From an uncultured Dehalococcoidia bacterium (lineage in GTDB: Bacteria; Chloroflexota; Dehalococcoidia; GIF9; UBA5629): a stretch of 64,000 bases of DNA. Positions 1 to 8,150 of the stretch are shown here, piece by piece. The DNA is taken from the NCBI GenBank assembly GCA_937975645.1, contig CALJTV010000005.1, positions 128,021 to 192,020 on the forward strand. Direction: 5' to 3'. Each line of letters begins with the position of its first letter. The stretch's first letter is position 1. Below the pieces are notes generated by a model. The model saw only the letters and a program-made list of their open reading frames with translations. It was not told the origin of the DNA and made no database searches. Made by a program: the position numbers and the translations under genes.

Positions 1-1240
1 CAGCACCGCGGAGGCTACTAGGCTTCAGCGCCAAAAACTCACCCACCCTCCCCTCAAGAAAACGCACCAAGTCAGCCTCTGCAATCAAGCCGTGCTTGAT
101 TACCTCAGCCCAGCCCGACACCAACTCGCGTCTGGGCAATGTGGTCAGCGTCTCCAAGTCAGCCAGCACCAGCCTGGGCTGATGAAAAGAACCAATCAAG
201 TTCTTGCCCAGCGGGTGGTTTACTGCCACCTTGCCACCTATGCTGGCATCGACCATAGCCATCAAAGTCGTTGGCACCTGTACCCAGGGTACCCCCCGCA
301 AATACGTTGCCGCTACGAACCCAGCAAGGTCACCAGCCATACCACCCCCCAGCGCCACGATGACATCCTTCCTTTCCAGCCGCCGCTCGACCAAGAAGTC
401 ATATATTTTTATGACTTGCTCAATGTTCTTGGTAGCCTCACCAGGGGGCACCGTATACGACTGTACAGCGAAACCCGCCTCCTGCAGGCTGTTATGCACT
501 TTTGCCCCGTAAATGCCAAACACGGTCTCATCAGCGATGATGACCGCCGTGCCCAATAAGCCGACCTGCCTCATTCTTTCCCCGAGCTGCCCCAATATGC
601 CCCAGCCCACGAATATCGGATAGCGTGCCGTCTCGGTCGCCACTACACACGCCAGATCGCTTTCGGTTGTATATGCTGGCAGACCTCGGTCACTCAACAC
701 AGCCTTCCAAGCATTTATCACCTCAAGGCTGACCTCAAGGGTATTAAGCCTATCAGTGTCCACTGTCCGGTCAGCAACCGCGTAGAAAGATTGCCGTGAC
801 TTTTTAAGCTCCCTGATGCGCTCCACAGGGTTGTCACCGGCAAGCAGGGGGCGTACCACAGGACTGGATGACTCCTTTTCTTCAGCCAAAAGGCGCTGAT
901 GGATGGTCTCAGGGGAAGCTTCCAGACAGATGACCACACTACAGTCTTGAAGGAGCTCCCGGTTCTCAGCATCAACAACTGCACCACCGCCAGTGGCGAT
1001 GACCTTGTTCCTAGCAGCCCTGCAGACATTCTGCAGCACCTCATGCTCCAGACGCCGGAACTCCCTTTCACCGTCACGCTCGAAGATTTCTGGTATGCTG
1101 CTACCAGCCAGCCTGACCACCTCTTCATCGGTGTCCACATACTCCCATCCCAACAACTCCGCCACCTTCCTGGCCACCGCCGATTTCCCGGTACCGGAAA
1201 AACCTATCAGAGAGATGTTACTGCTATGTCGATTGCTCAT
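1..1240 (-). CDS. aroKB: Bifunctional shikimate kinase / 3-dehydroquinate synthase (AroK-AroB fusion), 3' end cut by window edge
   Basis: One uninterrupted reading frame runs from ATG at 1240 to the window edge (413 complete codons, no stop), so the kinase and synthase are one polypeptide. The N-terminal domain is shikimate kinase: P-loop GFSGTGKS at residues 13-20, DTD at 36-38 for shikimate binding, FERDGEREFR near 53-62 and GGG at 84-86. After a linker around residues 170-190 comes dehydroquinate synthase, with the NAD/Zn-fold signature GGGMAGD at 298-304, then VPTTLMAMVDAS, GGKVAVNHPLGKN and GWAEVIKHG. The two domains catalyse steps 5 and 2 of the shikimate pathway. The start overlaps the aroC stop by 17 bp, so it is the last visible gene of the alaS-ruvX-aroE-sppA-aroC operon. 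Related fusions are known, for example in Thermotoga. The C-terminal part of AroB lies outside the window. Confidence 0.93.
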   Translation of the reverse strand, partial: MSNRHSSNISLIGFSGTGKSAVARKVAELLGWEYVDTDEEVVRLAGSSIPEIFERDGEREFRRLEHEVLQNVCRAARNKVIATGGGAVVDAENRELLQDCSVVICLEASPETIHQRLLAEEKESSSPVVRPLLAGDNPVERIRELKKSRQSFYAVADRTVDTDRLNTLEVSLEVINAWKAVLSDRGLPAYTTESDLACVVATETARYPIFVGWGILGQLGERMRQVGLLGTAVIIADETVFGIYGAKVHNSLQEAGFAVQSYTVPPGEATKNIEQVIKIYDFLVERRLERKDVIVALGGGMAGDLAGFVAATYLRGVPWVQVPTTLMAMVDASIGGKVAVNHPLGKNLIGSFHQPRLVLADLETLTTLPRRELVSGWAEVIKHGLIAEADLVRFLEGRVGEFLALKPSSLRGA

Positions 1241-2408
1241 CACCGCCGAAAGAGATCGAAGACATGTAGTTCCTGTAGTTCTCCAGCGTCTCGTTCAGGT
1301 TATCGCCGCCAAACTTCTCCAGCATGGCATCCGCCAGAACTATAGCCAGCATGGCCTCTCCAACCACACCAGCAGCCGGCACCACACAGACATCACTGCG
1401 TTCATAGTGGGCTTTCGTCGCCCTACCGGTGCGCAGGTCCACCGTTGGCAGAGGTTTACCCAGAGTGGCAATGGGCTTGACCACCGCCCGGACAACGATT
1501 GGTCCGCCGTTGCTTATACCACCCTCGATGCCACCGGCTAAATTAGTGAGACGACGCCACGGGTAAGCTCCTTTTCTGCCACGGGCAGGCTTGATAACAT
1601 CATGTGCCTGCGAGCCGGGAATATTCGCCAGAGAAAAGCCAGCCCCTATTTCCACGCCTTTGACTGCGTTTATGCTCATAATCGCCGCGGCGATCTGGGC
1701 ATCAAGACGCCGGTCCCAATGCACATAACTCCCCAGCCCAATGGGGACACCATCGGCCACCACCTCAAAAATGCCACCCAGTGTGTCACCATCAGCTCTA
1801 GCCCTATCAATAGCTGCCAGCATTGCCTTTTCCGCCTCAGAATCAGCACACCGCAATAGCGACTTCTCCACCTTCCGCCAGTCTATGTGGCTACTTATCT
1901 TAGACTCATACCCACCAATGTTCACCGTATGACTGTAAATGGCGATGTTAAACTCCTCAAGAAACCTGCGGGCAATAGCGCCGACTGCTACTCGTGCTGC
2001 AGTCTCACGGGCACTGGATCTCTCTAGCACAGGCCTGATGTCCCCAAGCCCATATTTGACCACGCCTGCTAGATCAGCGTGCCCCGGCCTGGGTGCAGCC
2101 AGAGGTGGTACCTCATCATCGACGGGTGAGATGCTCATCACCTCCTGCCATTCCTGCCAGACGCGGTTTGCCAACATAACCCCTATCGGGCTTCCGATAG
2201 TATAGCCATGGCGCACGCCCGAGATTATCCTAGCTTCATCAACCTCCAGCTTCATGCGCTCGGAGCGTCCGTACCCGCCCTGCCGCCTCCTCAGGTCGCG
2301 ACTGATATACTCTTCAGATAGAGGCAACCCAGCGACCATACCTTCTACGATCGCCAGCAGTCCTTGCCCATGCGACTCACCAGCAGTCAAAAAGCGAAGC
2401 CTTACCAT
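1224..2408 (-). CDS. aroC: Chorismate synthase
   Basis: This 394-residue protein has the usual length for chorismate synthase, the FMN-dependent enzyme that converts EPSP to chorismate in the last shikimate step. The N-terminal signature GESHGQG (residues 11-17) is present, as are the RRRQGGYGRSERM segment, RPGHADLAG, and ERSSARETAARVA around the FMN and substrate site. The C-terminal arginine-rich region (LRTGRATKAHYERSD) is intact. It starts 16 bp downstream of sppA and overlaps aroKB by 17 bp, so translation is probably coupled to the following fusion gene. Nothing looks damaged. Confidence 0.97.
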   Translation of the reverse strand: MVRLRFLTAGESHGQGLLAIVEGMVAGLPLSEEYISRDLRRRQGGYGRSERMKLEVDEARIISGVRHGYTIGSPIGVMLANRVWQEWQEVMSISPVDDEVPPLAAPRPGHADLAGVVKYGLGDIRPVLERSSARETAARVAVGAIARRFLEEFNIAIYSHTVNIGGYESKISSHIDWRKVEKSLLRCADSEAEKAMLAAIDRARADGDTLGGIFEVVADGVPIGLGSYVHWDRRLDAQIAAAIMSINAVKGVEIGAGFSLANIPGSQAHDVIKPARGRKGAYPWRRLTNLAGGIEGGISNGGPIVVRAVVKPIATLGKPLPTVDLRTGRATKAHYERSDVCVVPAAGVVGEAMLAIVLADAMLEKFGGDNLNETLENYRNYMSSISFGGDEQST

Positions 2409-2424
2409 ATGCTCGTCCCTCAGA

Positions 2425-3333
2425 CTATCTGTATTCGGGCTCCGGGTAGGGGTTGCTCAAAATCCTCTCCACAACCACAGCCTCAGCTCCCAGTAGCCCT
2501 GTCCTCGACAAATCAGCCAGCCTTAGCCCACCCAGCTCAAGAAATGTCTCCAACAAGGACGGCACACGCGGCTTATAGTACACAATCCTGGGCTCTTTTA
2601 TGCCAGCAAGCTCCGCCGCCACAGCTACCGCCTTATCGAGCCCACCAAGCTCGTCCACTAGGCCTAGCGCTTTCGCTTGCTCCCCAGTGTAAAGCTGCCC
2701 GGTGGCTAACTGTCGCACCCTCTCCTTGTCCATATGCCTGCCTTCCGCCACAACGACAAGGAACTGCTCATAGAGCTGTCCGGTCATCTCCTGCATCAGT
2801 CCCTTTTCTTCCGGAGTCAGCTCCCTCAGTCCAGCGTACATGTCTTTGTGCTCTCCCGCCTTGAACACTTCGACCTTAATCCCAAGTTTATCATAGAGCC
2901 CTGCTACATTCGGCATCTGGGCGATCACACCGATGCTCCCTGTCAGTGTCCCGGGCAGTGCCACGATCTTGTCAGCCTTAGCGGATATATAATAGCCACC
3001 TGAAGCCACCAAATCGCCCATACTGACCACAAGCGGCTTCTCCAGGCTGTCCAGAATCTCAAGTATCTCCTGACAAGCAGCCACGCTGCCACCGGGACTT
3101 TGTATCTGTAACACCACTGCCCTGACGCCGGAGTCGTCCCGTGCCCGTTTAAACTGCTCCCGAACTAGCTCCGGAGTTATCACCTTGCCACCAAAAAGCA
3201 GCCCGCCGGCTTCACGCTGGACCGGTCCGCTTAGCGAGATCACCGCAACCTTGTCCTTCCCTACAGCACACCCGCCCAGTAGCACCGAAACTATCAAGAT
3301 GAATAAAGTCACTAACACCAAGCGGTTTTTCAT
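2425..3333 (-). CDS. sppA: Signal peptide peptidase SppA (S49 family), predicted lipoprotein
   Basis: A 302-residue short-form SppA, a membrane-associated serine protease that clears cleaved signal peptides. The N-terminus is a hydrophobic segment (residues 4-20) ending in LGGC with Cys22, so it is probably lipid-anchored outside the membrane. The Ser/Lys dyad is visible: Ser111 in VASGGYYIS and Lys163 in AGEHKDM, matching the arrangement in Bacillus SppA. TGSIGVI at 131-137 is also typical. The gene overlaps aroE by 4 bp (ATGA) and precedes aroC by 16 bp, which puts a protease in the middle of a shikimate operon. That placement is unusual and has no obvious functional reason. Confidence 0.93.
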   Translation of the reverse strand: MKNRLVLVTLFILIVSVLLGGCAVGKDKVAVISLSGPVQREAGGLLFGGKVITPELVREQFKRARDDSGVRAVVLQIQSPGGSVAACQEILEILDSLEKPLVVSMGDLVASGGYYISAKADKIVALPGTLTGSIGVIAQMPNVAGLYDKLGIKVEVFKAGEHKDMYAGLRELTPEEKGLMQEMTGQLYEQFLVVVAEGRHMDKERVRQLATGQLYTGEQAKALGLVDELGGLDKAVAVAAELAGIKEPRIVYYKPRVPSLLETFLELGGLRLADLSRTGLLGAEAVVVERILSNPYPEPEYR

Positions 3334-4211
3334 AAACTTAGCCCCCCTTTCTCAGTAAGCGCCTTCTCTGCAGCTTGGAACATTATCTCCAGCGGTGGCT
3401 TCTCCCCAGTCCATAGCTTAAAAGCCGCAGCCCCTTGGTATACCAGCATAGCCAGCCCGTCTATAGTCCTTGCCCCAATCCTCCTAGCCACCTTAAGCAA
3501 AGGCGTCTCACGAGGATTATACACCAAGTCACAAACCATAACATCACCACTGAGCATGTCATCAGTCAGGGGTGATTTCCCTTCGTCCGGCGTATGCCTC
3601 AGCCCCAGCGTGGTGCAGTTCACCACAAGCTGACACCTCCTCACCGCTCCCTTCAACCAGTCCTCTTCCCACGGCACCGCGACCACTTGAGTAACGATGC
3701 CTGCCTCCCGTGCATATCGGCCAAGGTCGTCCACCAACCGTTCGGCGCGGGCTCTGGTGCGGTTGGCTACCATAAGCAGAGCCGCGTGTTCAACCAGAAG
3801 GGCAAAGCCCACAGCCCTCGCCGCTCCCCCTGCCCCCAGTATCACCACCACCTTTCCCCGCGGCTCAAATCCAGCCCTGCCTAAAGCGGCAAGGAAGCCG
3901 TCCACATCTGTGTTATAACCTGTCAGACTGCCATCCTCGTTGACGATGGTATTCACAGCGCCGACGGCACGCGCTAGGTCATCAAGTCTGTCCACGAGGT
4001 GCACCACCTTCTCTTTGTAGGGAACGGTGACATTTGCCCCCAGAGTTTGTGGGGCACGCAACTCCTCGACCATCAAAGGCAACAGCTGCTCTTCTACTTC
4101 TCGAGGTTCATAGCGGATATCAAGCCCACAATAGTCTAAAGCCGCCTGCTGAAAGTCAGGAGATATGGAATGTTTCAGCGGACAGCCGATGAGATAGATA
4201 GACCTCGTCAC
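3330..4211 (-). CDS. aroE: Shikimate dehydrogenase
   Basis: This 293-residue protein reduces 3-dehydroshikimate to shikimate with NADPH. Substrate-site residues are present: SISP near 15-18, Lys66 in ANVTVPYKE (the catalytic Lys), Asn87 in AVNTIV and Asp102 in YNTDVDGF. The Rossmann glycine loop GAGGAA is at 126-131, followed by ANRTRARAERL, where the Arg residues fit NADP binding. It overlaps both neighbours (ruvX and sppA) by 4 bp each as ATGA junctions. Confidence 0.96.
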   Translation of the reverse strand: MTRSIYLIGCPLKHSISPDFQQAALDYCGLDIRYEPREVEEQLLPLMVEELRAPQTLGANVTVPYKEKVVHLVDRLDDLARAVGAVNTIVNEDGSLTGYNTDVDGFLAALGRAGFEPRGKVVVILGAGGAARAVGFALLVEHAALLMVANRTRARAERLVDDLGRYAREAGIVTQVVAVPWEEDWLKGAVRRCQLVVNCTTLGLRHTPDEGKSPLTDDMLSGDVMVCDLVYNPRETPLLKVARRIGARTIDGLAMLVYQGAAAFKLWTGEKPPLEIMFQAAEKALTEKGGLSL

Positions 4212-4642
4212 TGCTCCCCGCTTTGTAGGCTGTCCAAGTACCCTTGCAGTATAAAGGCAGCTGCCGCAGCATCTCGTACCAGCCGCCTGTGCCCTTTCTT
4301 CACACCTGCCTGCAACAGCAGGCGGTCAGCAGCAGCGGTGGACAGCCTTTCATCTCGCAACTTGACATCGATTTGAAGCCTTTCAGACAGCTTCTGCACA
4401 AAAGCGCAGACCTTCTCTGCCTGCACACCAACACTGCCATCCAGCGAGTAGGGAAACCCCACCACCAAGCAACCCACTTGATACTCACCAACCAGTTTGC
4501 AGATGTGGTCGATAGCCTCGTTGTCACTCAGTCTGGCAACGGTCTTCAATGGGCTGGCTAGTAGCCCTTCAGGGTCACTCATAGCCACACCTATCTTTTT
4601 ATCCCCGACATCCAGAGCCATTACGCGCATGCCGTGTATCAA
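4208..4642 (-). CDS. ruvX: Putative pre-16S rRNA nuclease / Holliday junction resolvase-like YqgF (RuvX)
   Basis: A 144-residue RNase H-fold protein of the YqgF/RuvX family, implicated in 16S rRNA 5' maturation. The N-terminal strand ALDVGDKKIGVA carries the first acidic ligand, VVGFPYSLDGS is the middle motif, LRDERLSTAAAD carries the Glu motif, and RDAAAAAFILQGYLD carries the last Asp and is the typical C-terminus. The chosen start shares an ATGA with the alaS stop. A second in-frame ATG four codons later would also give a normal protein. Confidence 0.92.
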   Translation of the reverse strand: MIHGMRVMALDVGDKKIGVAMSDPEGLLASPLKTVARLSDNEAIDHICKLVGEYQVGCLVVGFPYSLDGSVGVQAEKVCAFVQKLSERLQIDVKLRDERLSTAAADRLLLQAGVKKGHRRLVRDAAAAAFILQGYLDSLQSGEQ

Positions 4643-7308
4643 CCTCCCGCAGATGAAACCAGTTTCTTTACCAGCCTCAGAGCTTCGTCCAGCTTGCTGG
4701 CATCCCTGCCGCCTGCCTGTGCCATCCCGGGTCTACCGCCGCCACCGCCTCCGGTTACCCCTGCCACCCTGGACACTATTTCACCGGCATGCAGTCCCTG
4801 AGCCACAAGATCACCGGTCACCATAGCCACAAACCCAGGTTTACCATCATAGACAGTCCCCAGGACGATCACCGCACTTTTAAGCCGCGCCTTGAGCAAA
4901 TCGCCCATATCTCGCAATGCCTGAAAAGAGGCTGGAGGTACTCTGGCAGCCACCACCGTTATGCCGTCCACCTGCTCAGCTTTTGAAAGCAGTCCCTCAG
5001 CCACCAGTCTGGCAAGCTCTTTCTCCAGAGCCATAGCCCGTTTGCGTTCCATAGCCAGCTCCTCAAGCAGGGCTTCCGCCCTGGCAGGCAGCTCCCGAGG
5101 CAGGCTCTTGAGCTTCTCAGCTGTGCTTCCCAGTGCCTCCAGGCAGTGTTCTACAAACTCTTCAGCCTTCCGCCCGGTCAGGGCTTCGATCCTTCTCAGC
5201 CCAGTGCCGATGCTGCTTTCCGAAGTAATGATAAAGAACCCTATCTCTCCCGTGGACTTCACATGAGTGCCACCACAGAGCTCAGCGCTTACCACCGGCT
5301 CACCGATCTCTATAACACGAACAGTATCACCGTACTTTTCCGCGAAAAGCGCTATAGCCCCCTCGCTTATCGCTTGCTGATAGGGCACCACCCTATACCT
5401 CACCGGCAGGTCCTGCCGAATTTTTTCGTTCACCGTATGTTGTATCTGGGCAAGCTCCTCCCTGCTAAGAGGCACCAGGTGGGAAAAGTCGAAGCGGAGC
5501 CCATCGGGGCTCACCAGCGACCCTCTCTGGGAGACATGGCTCCCCAGCACCTTTCTCAAGGCGAAGTGGAGCAGATGTGTGGCGGTATGGTTACGGGCGA
5601 TGTCAAGACGACGCTCTACATCCACACTGGCTTCAACCTCGTCCCCCACCCTGATGACACCTCTGGTAACCTTTCCTACATGCACTATAGCCCCCTCACC
5701 GAGACTGCCGAACGGGGACCACACTGTGTTGGTCACCTCTACCTCACCGGCAGCACCCGCAATCTTGCCAGTGTCACCCACCTGTCCTCCCATCTCAGCA
5801 TAAAATGGTGTCCCACCAAGCACCACCGCCACTTTATCGCCCTCTTTAGCCTCGCCTATTAAGCGACCGGTATCCACATCGAGCACATAGCTCACCCTGG
5901 AATTGGCTGCAGACTGCTCGTACCCCAGAAACCTCGTGGGCACCGGCACAATAGTGGGTTCCTCTCGTGAGACCACCTTATCGCTGGCAAAAACAAATTT
6001 CTGGCTTGCCCTGGCTCTTTCCCGCTGCTTTGTCATCTCAGCCTCAAAGCCTTCGATGTCTATCTCAAGACCTTTGCTCCGGGCGATCTCAGCGGTCAGT
6101 TCCACAGGGAAGCCATAGGTGTCCCAGAATTTGAACACATCTTCTCCAGGTATGTAGCTTCTCCCTCCCTTCAAAGCTTCCTGGATGGCTTCATCGACGA
6201 GGTTGATCCCAGCATCCAGGGTGCCTTCGAACTTCTCCTCCTCCACCCTGACTACCTCCTTAATCAGTTCCCTGCTACCCACCAGCTCGGGATAAACATG
6301 TCCCATCCTCTCTACCACAGCCATAGCCATCTCATTCAAGAATGGTTTGTCCACACCCAGCCTCCTGCCGAAAAAGCAAGCCCGCCGCAGTATGCGCCGC
6401 AGCACATAGCCTCTGCCCTCATTGGAGGGCAATACACCATCAGCGATCAAAAAGGCGACGCCCCGACTGTGCTCGCACACGATGCGGATAGCCCTGTCAG
6501 CGGTCTCGTCCCTTCCATAGCTCACCCCGGCTATGTGGCAGGCTTTTTCGCGCAGCGGCAAGAAAAGGTCCGTATCATATACAGATGATACCCCTTGCAT
6601 CACAGCGCTTATCCTCTCCAGGCCCATCCCGGTATCGATGTTGGGCTTCGGCAGCCGGGAGCGTCTACCATCGGGGCTCTGGTCATACTCGGTAAACACC
6701 AGGTTCCAGACCTCGCAGAAACGTCCACAATCACAACCGGGATTACAGTCAGCTCGCCCACAGCCCACCTCAACACCAAAGTCATAATGTATCTCGCTAC
6801 AGGGACCGCAAGGCCCTGAGTCCCCAGCGGGACCCCAAAAATTGTCCTCCTCCCCTAGGCGCACTATCTTCTCCGCCGGAAACCCCGTTTCCCGCCAGTG
6901 ACGGAAAGCCTCATCATCATCCAGGTATATAGTGACCCACAGGCGCTCAGGTTCTATCTTCATCCGCTCGGTGACAAACTCCCATGCCCAGGAAATAGCC
7001 TCCCTCTTAAAGTAGTCACCCACGCTGAAATTCCCCAGCATCTCGAAAAACGTCAAGTGCTTGGCATCTCCCACCGAGTTGATGTCAGTGGTGCGGAAAC
7101 ACTTCTGACATGAAGCCAGACGTGGACTGGGAGGCACCGCCAAGCCCAGAAAGTAGGGCTTGATCTGTACCATCCCCGCCGTGGTGAACAGCAGAGTGGG
7201 ATCACCATACGGCACCAGAGAGGAACTGGGTATGACCAGATGTCCCTTCTCTTCAAAGAAGCTCAAAAACGCCTTCCTTATCTCGTCACTCTTCATCTGC
7301 TTTGCCAT
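4639..7308 (-). CDS. alaS: Alanyl-tRNA synthetase
   Basis: A full-length AlaRS (889 residues from this start). The class II catalytic core begins MKSDEIRKAFLSFFEEKGH and includes TTAGMVQIKPYF. A Cys-rich insert in the core (GCGRADCNPGCDCGRFCE) resembles the form seen in Firmicutes and Chloroflexi enzymes. The editing domain has HTATHLLH (HxxxH) and CGGTHVKSTG (CxxxH). The C-terminal DHHA1-like region has GGGGGGRPGMAQAGG. The frame is open further upstream, but the upstream TTG codon at 7344 is itself the -35 box, so it cannot be the start. ATG 7308 lies about 1 nt after the predicted transcription start and would give a leaderless mRNA. ATG 7296 with AGAGGA upstream is the alternative. It heads the operon. 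Confidence 0.96.
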   Translation of the reverse strand: MAKQMKSDEIRKAFLSFFEEKGHLVIPSSSLVPYGDPTLLFTTAGMVQIKPYFLGLAVPPSPRLASCQKCFRTTDINSVGDAKHLTFFEMLGNFSVGDYFKREAISWAWEFVTERMKIEPERLWVTIYLDDDEAFRHWRETGFPAEKIVRLGEEDNFWGPAGDSGPCGPCSEIHYDFGVEVGCGRADCNPGCDCGRFCEVWNLVFTEYDQSPDGRRSRLPKPNIDTGMGLERISAVMQGVSSVYDTDLFLPLREKACHIAGVSYGRDETADRAIRIVCEHSRGVAFLIADGVLPSNEGRGYVLRRILRRACFFGRRLGVDKPFLNEMAMAVVERMGHVYPELVGSRELIKEVVRVEEEKFEGTLDAGINLVDEAIQEALKGGRSYIPGEDVFKFWDTYGFPVELTAEIARSKGLEIDIEGFEAEMTKQRERARASQKFVFASDKVVSREEPTIVPVPTRFLGYEQSAANSRVSYVLDVDTGRLIGEAKEGDKVAVVLGGTPFYAEMGGQVGDTGKIAGAAGEVEVTNTVWSPFGSLGEGAIVHVGKVTRGVIRVGDEVEASVDVERRLDIARNHTATHLLHFALRKVLGSHVSQRGSLVSPDGLRFDFSHLVPLSREELAQIQHTVNEKIRQDLPVRYRVVPYQQAISEGAIALFAEKYGDTVRVIEIGEPVVSAELCGGTHVKSTGEIGFFIITSESSIGTGLRRIEALTGRKAEEFVEHCLEALGSTAEKLKSLPRELPARAEALLEELAMERKRAMALEKELARLVAEGLLSKAEQVDGITVVAARVPPASFQALRDMGDLLKARLKSAVIVLGTVYDGKPGFVAMVTGDLVAQGLHAGEIVSRVAGVTGGGGGGRPGMAQAGGRDASKLDEALRLVKKLVSSAGG

Positions 7309-7315
7309 CCTCTGG

Positions 7316-7344
7316 ATTTTAGAGTACTCCACCCCTGCTGTCAA
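7316..7344 (-). promoter_or_regulatory. Sigma70-type promoter of the alaS operon
   Basis: On the minus strand, TTGACA (7344-7339) is followed after exactly 17 bp by TAAAAT (7321-7316). Transcription should begin about 7 bp further on, at or next to the A of ATG 7308, so there is essentially no 5' leader. This promoter decides which of the three in-frame starts can be used. Confidence 0.75.
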
Positions 7345-7402
7345 TGTAGCTATCGTACACTCTCATATTTTCAGCAGTTGTGCTAAAATGCAGTAGAATA
7401 TC

Positions 7403-7771
7403 ATGCCGATCTACGAGTACTGGTGTTATAACTGTCAGAAAAAGGTGTCACTGCTACAGCCGGTGTCATCCCAGGACACGCCCCAATGCCCGCAATGCGG
7501 TAGCTACAACATGCACCGCCTTTTTTCCACATTCGCCGTACGCAAGACATACAAAGACATTTATGAAGACATACTGTCTGACACTCGCCTCACCAGGGGT
7601 ATGCTAGCAAACGACCCCAGAGCGCTGGCAGAATGGAACAGGAGGATCAGCCGCGATGAGCCGGTAGCTCCCGAATACCAGGAGATGTTGGAGAGGATGG
7701 AAAAAGGAGAGATGCCAGACATGAAGCCCGGTACTGGCACTACGTCAGGAAAGCAGAACCTCGAGGGGTGA
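7403..7771 (+). CDS. FmdB-family zinc ribbon protein
   Basis: A 122-residue protein that begins with the FmdB/CxxC_CxxC_SSSS signature MPIYEYWCYNC, with the second zinc pair CPQCGS around residues 31-36 and the typical MHRLFSTFAV that follows. The remainder is polar and helical and lacks a membrane segment. FmdB-type proteins are annotated as putative regulators, but their role is unsettled. A -10-like TAAAAT at 7384-7389 lies only 13 bp before the ATG and no Shine-Dalgarno is visible, so the mRNA may be nearly leaderless. It is divergent from alaS and is followed 7 bp later by a paralogue. Confidence 0.88.
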   Translation: MPIYEYWCYNCQKKVSLLQPVSSQDTPQCPQCGSYNMHRLFSTFAVRKTYKDIYEDILSDTRLTRGMLANDPRALAEWNRRISRDEPVAPEYQEMLERMEKGEMPDMKPGTGTTSGKQNLEG

Positions 7772-7778
7772 TAGATTT

Positions 7779-8150
7779 ATGCCCATCTATGAATATTTCT
7801 GCCCTGCCTGTGGCAAAAAAAGCAGCTTCCTTGTGAAAAGCCACACAGCCACTTTCGAGCCCAAATGCAGCCACTGCGGCAACCCCGGGCTCAAGCGTGC
7901 CCTGTCCACTTTTGCATACCATAGATCGTTGAGCAGCATCTATGAGGAAAGCGGCGAGCCCAGCCGCCCTGGGCCCGACTATTACAAAGACCCGCGCAAC
8001 ATAGGGAGATGGGTGGAAAAGAAGTTCAAAGACATGGGCATGGAGCTACCAAGCCAACTCAAAGAGAAGATCGAAGCCGCAAGGGAAGGCGTGCTACCAG
8101 AACAGCTAAAGGACCTTCAGAGTGCCTCACCAGACGCTACGTATCATTGA
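7779..8150 (+). CDS. FmdB-family zinc ribbon protein, second copy
   Basis: A 123-residue paralogue of the preceding gene. It has MPIYEYFCPACGKK at the N-terminus, CSHCGN for the second zinc pair and LKRALSTFAYHRS after it. The C-terminal half carries a charged helix (WVEKKFKDMGMELPSQLKEKIEAAREG) resembling that of the first copy. The stop lies inside the next gene (29-bp overlap with thiE), so the pair and the thiamine gene are probably co-transcribed. The function is unknown. Confidence 0.87.
   Translation: MPIYEYFCPACGKKSSFLVKSHTATFEPKCSHCGNPGLKRALSTFAYHRSLSSIYEESGEPSRPGPDYYKDPRNIGRWVEKKFKDMGMELPSQLKEKIEAAREGVLPEQLKDLQSASPDATYH

Noticed and set aside
92-559. Plus-strand open frame of 155 codons
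   Set aside because: The minus strand in this stretch encodes conserved dehydroquinate synthase motifs, so the plus frame is a shadow.
718-1140. Minus-strand open frame of 140 codons
   Set aside because: It is out of frame with the AroK domain, which has all shikimate kinase motifs in the other frame.
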